Source: Tipula vernalis (Eukaryota; Arthropoda; Insecta; Diptera; Tipulidae). Taken from it: 64,000 nucleotides of DNA. Made by a program: the position numbers and the translations under genes. Under the pieces are notes generated by a model that had not been told where the DNA came from, did no database searches, and saw nothing but the letters and a program-made list of their open reading frames with translations. The stretch spans positions 311,407,236-311,471,235 of the forward strand of contig OY282560.1 of NCBI GenBank assembly GCA_958295665.1, written 5' to 3'. Below, piece after piece: positions 59,758 through 64,000 of this stretch. The stretch's first letter is position 1; the number at the start of each line of letters is the position of its first letter.

Positions 59758-60240
59758 CTATAAAAATGAAATGTAAATGTTAGCAAATTATCGTGTTTAT
59801 TTTGGAACCATTTTGAGACTTTAATACTATTCGTTTAATTGCTTAAAAAAATACTTTACACTTTTAAAAATGGTTTCTAGTAGAATTTCAAACCCAGTAT
59901 TTTACTTAGTACTTACTTAGTTCCAAGTTCCGCAGATGCGTTCATTTTCTATCGTGTATCGCCGGATGAGTGAATATCAGTTTCAAATACGTTAAATTTT
60001 TTATTTTTCAAAAAATTGGTCCGTGAAGTTTATAGCGATTTGAATTTTTCATAATATACCCAAATCTTTTTTAACACAGTCTTTTTTACGTGGTGTAAAA
60101 TGAGGTTTTACCAAATAATCCGTAAAAAAACCCTGTTAAATTAAAAACAGTGTAAAAATGACCGTGTAAAAAGCGAGTTTGGTCTAATCTATTTTATGCT
60201 CAAATTAATTAATTTTTATTTTTTGTATTTTTTACCTAAT
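59758..60240 (-). other. Snap25: Intron upstream of the SNAP25 exon; no other feature
   Basis: AT-rich sequence between the exon and the LINE to its right. One ATG with a following GTAAGT donor (near 59917-59945) was considered as a first exon and rejected on phase. Confidence 0.5.
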
Positions 60241-61265
60241 TAACCCGTGCTGTGGGTATTTATCCGTGTGCTTTTGCAAGTTGATTTGACACTATAGTAG
60301 TTTTTCGGTGTTAATGAGTGGTGTTTTATGGTGCAAAAAAGTTAATATTACGACCGGTTTCAATATTCATTGAAAACAGCCGACTTGGTCCGGTATTCAA
60401 GGCATCATCGTGCTGTTTTCAGTGTTTTGATAACAGTAATTAATTCTAGTGGCTTCTACCAATCTTTCATGTGACGGTATTTTTTGGCGTTGAAGGCATG
60501 CACGCTATTTATTGGAACATGTCAGCTAAGCGCACCGCTTTTTAATGTTTTTTTAATATTATGTTTCATTGTTTTAATTAATTAAATTTTTGCTTTACGT
60601 CATTAACGCATTTGTGTAATAATTTTTATTTGTTTCGTTCTTTTTATTTTTTTGCTTTATTATTCATAATTTTATTTTGCAGTTTTTATCATTGATTCTC
60701 ATTATCACTTATGTTTGTCGTTATTGTGATAAGTGCGCGCATCGAATGATTCTCACACATATTATGTTTTTCGTTTATTTCCATTTAGACTTTTGATTTT
60801 TTCTTATGTGTTTCAGTAATTCAACCTCATGGTTTGTGCATCTTTTCTATGATTGAATCAGCCCCTGAGTCCGACGCCGGGTTGATTTACCTAGACACTA
60901 CCAGTGTCACAAGTTGCGTGTCCGATACAGCGTCAGGCTCAGAGAGTATGCTGCTTAAATCGGATGGTCAAGATTCTTTTCCTGAACCTGGCTACGCAAG
61001 CGCAATCGCCAGCGTCTGCAAAAGAAGTTGTCAAATCTGATGCTCGGCCCTATTCCTGAGGCACCTAATAACTCCTCTATCACTCCCAAACGGATTAGTA
61101 ATTCCATCGGTGCAACACCTGAGACGCCTGCTAAAAAATCGGGCACTTACGCCCAAGCGGTCGTAGGTTCGACGGTTAAAAAAAATTGTATTTGGGGTAA
61201 CAACCCGAACAATCTCCTGGACGTGGGGAATTTTCCTGCTAGAAATGAGTCACTGGGTTATTAAA
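60240..61265 (+). pseudogene. R1-type LINE, 5' part and ORF1 remnant
   Basis: From about 60.24 kb the composition becomes less A-rich, as in LINE leaders. Frames at 60834-61040 and 61028-61264 encode Ser/Thr/Pro-rich sequence with SGSESMLLKSD and later KKSGTYAQAVVGS, reminiscent of the low-complexity N-terminal part of R1/I-type ORF1 proteins. No zinc knuckle is readable. The order relative to the endonuclease and reverse transcriptase relics downstream supports the assignment. The exact 5' end is unknown. Confidence 0.55.
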
Positions 61266-61559
61266 GCTGCAAAATCGTCCGACTTCTTCAATTGGTTTAG
61301 TGAGGAAGTTTCTAGCTTAAAGGATATTTGAAATGGTTGTCATTTGTTGATTGGTGATCCTCCGAAACTACTTTTTATTCATTGTCGGGTTCCTGTTATA
61401 AACGAGGATCCTAACGTTGTTACTACTAATATTGGTCTGATGAATCCAAATATATCGCCGAATGGTTGAAAGGTCGTCCGAAGCAAGCGTGAGTCTAATG
61501 ACCAATCGATTGTTTTTCGTGTTGATCTAAAATCCTTCAAGAGCATTACTGGTTCCGGC

Positions 61560-64000
61560 TAAATATTGCAATTCGTCCTGGAGAGAATCTGTTGTAAGAT
61601 CTTCTCAGAATTAAGGAAGTTGCTTGGTGTAACGCACACAGATATTTACCTAACTCAGGAGCCGTATGCTTTGGATGGTGGTACGGTTTCTAGATTGAAA
61701 TCCGCTAATGACAGAATCTTCTGTAAGACTCCTGTTATTAAAAGTAGTGAGCCAATATTTGGTAACTCTGTTCGACAGGAAGTAATTCACATCAATTTGT
61801 GCTCTATGCCTAAAGTTGATTTAATTTTTACAACAAATCTAAACTTCAGGCTGATTGGGTTAACTTCTTAGTGTCTCAAAAGGTTAATAAAAAAAAGTTT
61901 AAGACACGCTCACGGAGCTTCGTGGATTCATTTCTGTGAGGAAATTGATAGTCTGTCGGCTAAAGCTACACTTAATAATGCTTTGGCTAAAAATGATGTG
62001 TTTTAACTTAATACTCTTCGTCTAGCAAACGGACAGCTCAGCTCTTCCAAGAGGGATGTTGGTGAGTTGCTTCTTACTGTTTATTTACCTAATTGTGACT
62101 TTATAAATACTAACTTAGTTGTTTCCGAACCCATTAACTTTTCTGTTGAAACGCTTGATTGGGACTTGGTTCACAAGCTGAGCGTTTGAGGATGGTAGTC
62201 CAAATGGGATTTTTCTAGCTGAATTACAGCATTGGTTTCCCCACATTCGCAATCATCTGCTTTACATCTTCCAAGCGTACATTGCATTTGGCATTGTTAC
62301 ACAATCTTGGAGTAGAACCAAAGTCATTACTCTTTCTTCAAGCTTTCTTAAGCCTCTGGAAAGGATCATCGACAGATTTATTAGAGATTATTATTTTACT
62401 CAGTAACATGCAACATACTTATAAAGTTGGCAAGTCCTGTGAAACTAGTTACTAGTATTCTGGCTTGCTAAGAAAAAAAATCACAAACGTCAAAAGTCGA
62501 AAAATGCTTTAGAGTCATATTTGGGGTCTGCAAACAAATGCCTATTTTTCTACTTTTTCAAAAAGCCAAATATCCTTCATTAAATACCATAAAATCACGT
62601 TATTTAATAGTCAAGTATCATATTAAGACATGGCAAACAAAAACAGAAAAATTGAAATTACTCAAAACTACAAAACGGCAAATATCACTTTTTTTCTTAG
62701 CACGGCAGTATTGAAAGGTCCCTCAATAATAATGAGTTTCTTATGTACACTTTTCTGGATATTGCGGGAGCTTTTGATAGTACTTCATTTCGCATAATTA
62801 CTATAGCCTGCACTAATTTTGGTATTGATCACTCAATATGAATTTAAGTCGTATTGTTTAGGCGGAGCTAGATGACCTATCCGTTTCTATCAATATTGCT
62901 AAAGGCTGTCCACATGGTGATGTTCCTTCTCCTCTGCTGTAGCTTTTGATCATTGATGAGCTACTTGTTAAATTGCAGCATTCTGCCTTTATTGTCCAGA
63001 GCTATGCTGATGATCTGATTGCTACAGTTGCAGGTAAATTCCTGAATGTCTTATCCGATTTAATGCAACAAACCTTGCACATAGTGGAGGCATGGTGTAT
63101 TGAGAAGGGGTTACACATTAACCCGTCTAAGTCTAATCTAATTGTCTTGGTGGAGTACAAATTATTTCTGTAGAGCTATTATTGGAGTAATGGCTTCGAC
63201 TCCACTTCTTGCAATGAAGTCTGTTGTGTGTTTGCCTCAGTTGAACACCTTCATTCTTAGCACTGCTTGCTCTGCGGCGTTTCCCTTCAGGTGCGTTAGG
63301 ACATGGAATGTTTTTGGTGCAACTGTGGGGCATAGACAGAATGTCAATAACTAAAATTTATTGATACCAGAAATCGATATGGTTAATGATACCTTATTGC
63401 CATCCGAGAGATTTGTGGTTTTCACTCGCAGCAATTTCTTAAAAAAATATCCGAGTCACTTGCCTTCTTTTCAGATGGCTCTTGCTCTGAACTTAGAGCT
63501 GGATTTGGAACTTATTGCCCTCAATTTGAGTTAAGATCTTTTAGTAGTCTGGGTTCGCATTGTACTGTTTTTCAGGTGGAATTAAAAGCACTGACACACA
63601 ATGTCGCTGAGGCTTGCAATCTCGCTGTTAATAGCCAAATAATTTTTTCTGTACGTATAGCATAAATTTACTCAACTCATTGAATAATCTATTGATAATT
63701 TCCGAATTTGTCAAGGATCCAATTTGCTAACCCTCTGGGCGCTGGATGAACATTAGCTGTTTTCCAGAGCAAAGTGAAAATATCTAGGTTCTCAGAAGCT
63801 ACTGTAGGCCTGCATGTTAGGCGATGCATTGGTGGATTGGCCGGCCGAGGTAATAAATGATGCACGAATAGTAGGGCAATGTAGGGTAAATAAAAAGTCT
63901 GTCCGTTCCTGGGTGGATATTTAAATATTGGTGCCGATATTTAAAAATGAAATTAGAAATCTTATTAGATTTCCTTCTATCCCGATAGTTTTTCATGGTT
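61560..64000 (+). pseudogene. R1-type LINE ORF2: endonuclease, reverse transcriptase, RNase H; decayed
   Basis: Frames in order: THTDIYLTQEPYALDGGTVS (endonuclease entry, about 61640); HGASWIHFCEEIDSLSAKAT and LRLANGQLSSSKRDVGELLL (linker before the reverse transcriptase); DGSPNGIFLAELQHWFPHIR (remnant of PGPDGI); FLKPLERIIDRFIRDYYF; MQHTYKVGKSCETS, cut by a 249-bp MITE; then TFLDIAGAFDSTSF (first catalytic Asp) and VQSYADDLIATVAGKF (YADD active site, about 62998). INPSKSNLIVL follows, and a C-terminal RNase H with FFSDGSCSELRAGFGTYCP and HCTVFQVELKALT (about 63460-63600). This domain set is that of R1/I-group LINEs. Stops and shifts abound, and the 3' end is not in the window. Confidence 0.9.
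62460..62708. mobile_element. 249-bp MITE inserted in the LINE reverse transcriptase
   Basis: The ends are inverted: CTGGCTTGCTAAGAAAAAAA at 62460 and its near complement ending GGCAG at 62708. GTATT stands on both sides if the last G is counted as flank. The LINE protein reads across if the segment is removed (..KVGKSCETS before, RSLNNNEFLMYTFLDIAGAF after). AT-rich, no coding capacity. Confidence 0.75.

Noticed and set aside
59917..59945. Possible alternative first exon of SNAP25 (minus strand, ATG AAC GCA.. followed by a GTAAGT donor)
   Set aside because: The donor would leave phase 2, but the next exon (59757) starts in phase 0. The protein (MNASAELGT..) does not resemble the SNAP25 N terminus. 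In the compatible frame there is an in-frame stop.

Overview
The window is strongly AT-rich insect DNA, most likely from a dipteran. It carries one recognisable host gene. On the minus strand, six exons of the SNARE gene SNAP25 are spread from about 59.76 kb down to 5.86 kb; their translations are nearly those of the Drosophila protein. Neither gene end is here: the first coding exon(s) lie beyond 64,000, and the exons for the second SNARE motif lie before position 1. I infer the order from the minus strand and label exons by vertebrate numbering for convenience.

SNAP25 layout, 5' to 3' on the minus strand: exon 3 equivalent (59716-59757, 42 nt); a 45-kb intron; then three separate versions of the exon 4 equivalent, each exactly 49 nt with the same phases and its own splice sites (A at 14596-14644, B at 8565-8613, C at 8091-8139); exon 5 equivalent (6060-6177, 118 nt, with the palmitoylated cysteine cluster); exon 6 equivalent (5857-5985, 129 nt). 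The triplicated exon encodes SNARE motif 1 from layer -4 to the ionic zero layer. All versions keep the layer residues including the zero-layer Gln, but differ on the surface. Version B loses the acidic pair matching mammalian D51/E52, a known synaptotagmin contact. Only one copy per transcript keeps the reading frame, so this looks like an undescribed mutually exclusive splicing cassette. It is the main finding of the window.

The rest is intron filled with mobile DNA. From left to right: a decayed P-like/THAP transposase (0.3-2.4 kb); LINE endonuclease and reverse transcriptase relics (2.6-4.0 kb); AT-rich introns with degenerate tandem repeats and an inverted-repeat element (9.7-12.5 kb); a long-TIR foldback (17.2-17.8 kb) beside a 1.27-kb mariner with TA target duplication but a frameshifted transposase (17.8-19.1 kb); an inverted pair of GC-richer minisatellites (20.5-21.1 kb); a Gypsy-like LTR-element relic (about 23.1-25.0 kb); several MITE-like inverted repeats (27.1, 29.1, 32.9, 35.7 and 50.5 kb); a 174-bp tandem array (30.0-30.5 kb); a foldback-like structure with a nested insertion (30.8-32.4 kb); a Tc1 relic holding a 322-bp palindrome (33.2-34.7 kb); a long low-complexity tandem array (41.7-45.4 kb); an (AAT)n-tailed retroposon with 14-bp target duplications (49.6-50.4 kb); a BEL/Pao element with both LTRs, disrupted by a tRNA-derived SINE (51.4-57.2 kb); a gag-like relic (57.9-58.2 kb); and an R1-type LINE interrupted by a small MITE (60.8-64.0 kb).

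No intact transposase or polymerase ORF survives, so the elements look old. A synaptic gene with a tens-of-kilobase, transposon-filled intron resembles the situation known for Drosophila Snap25, which lies in heterochromatin. I found no tRNA or rRNA genes (apart from the tRNA-like SINE head), no CRISPR and no bacterial-type features.
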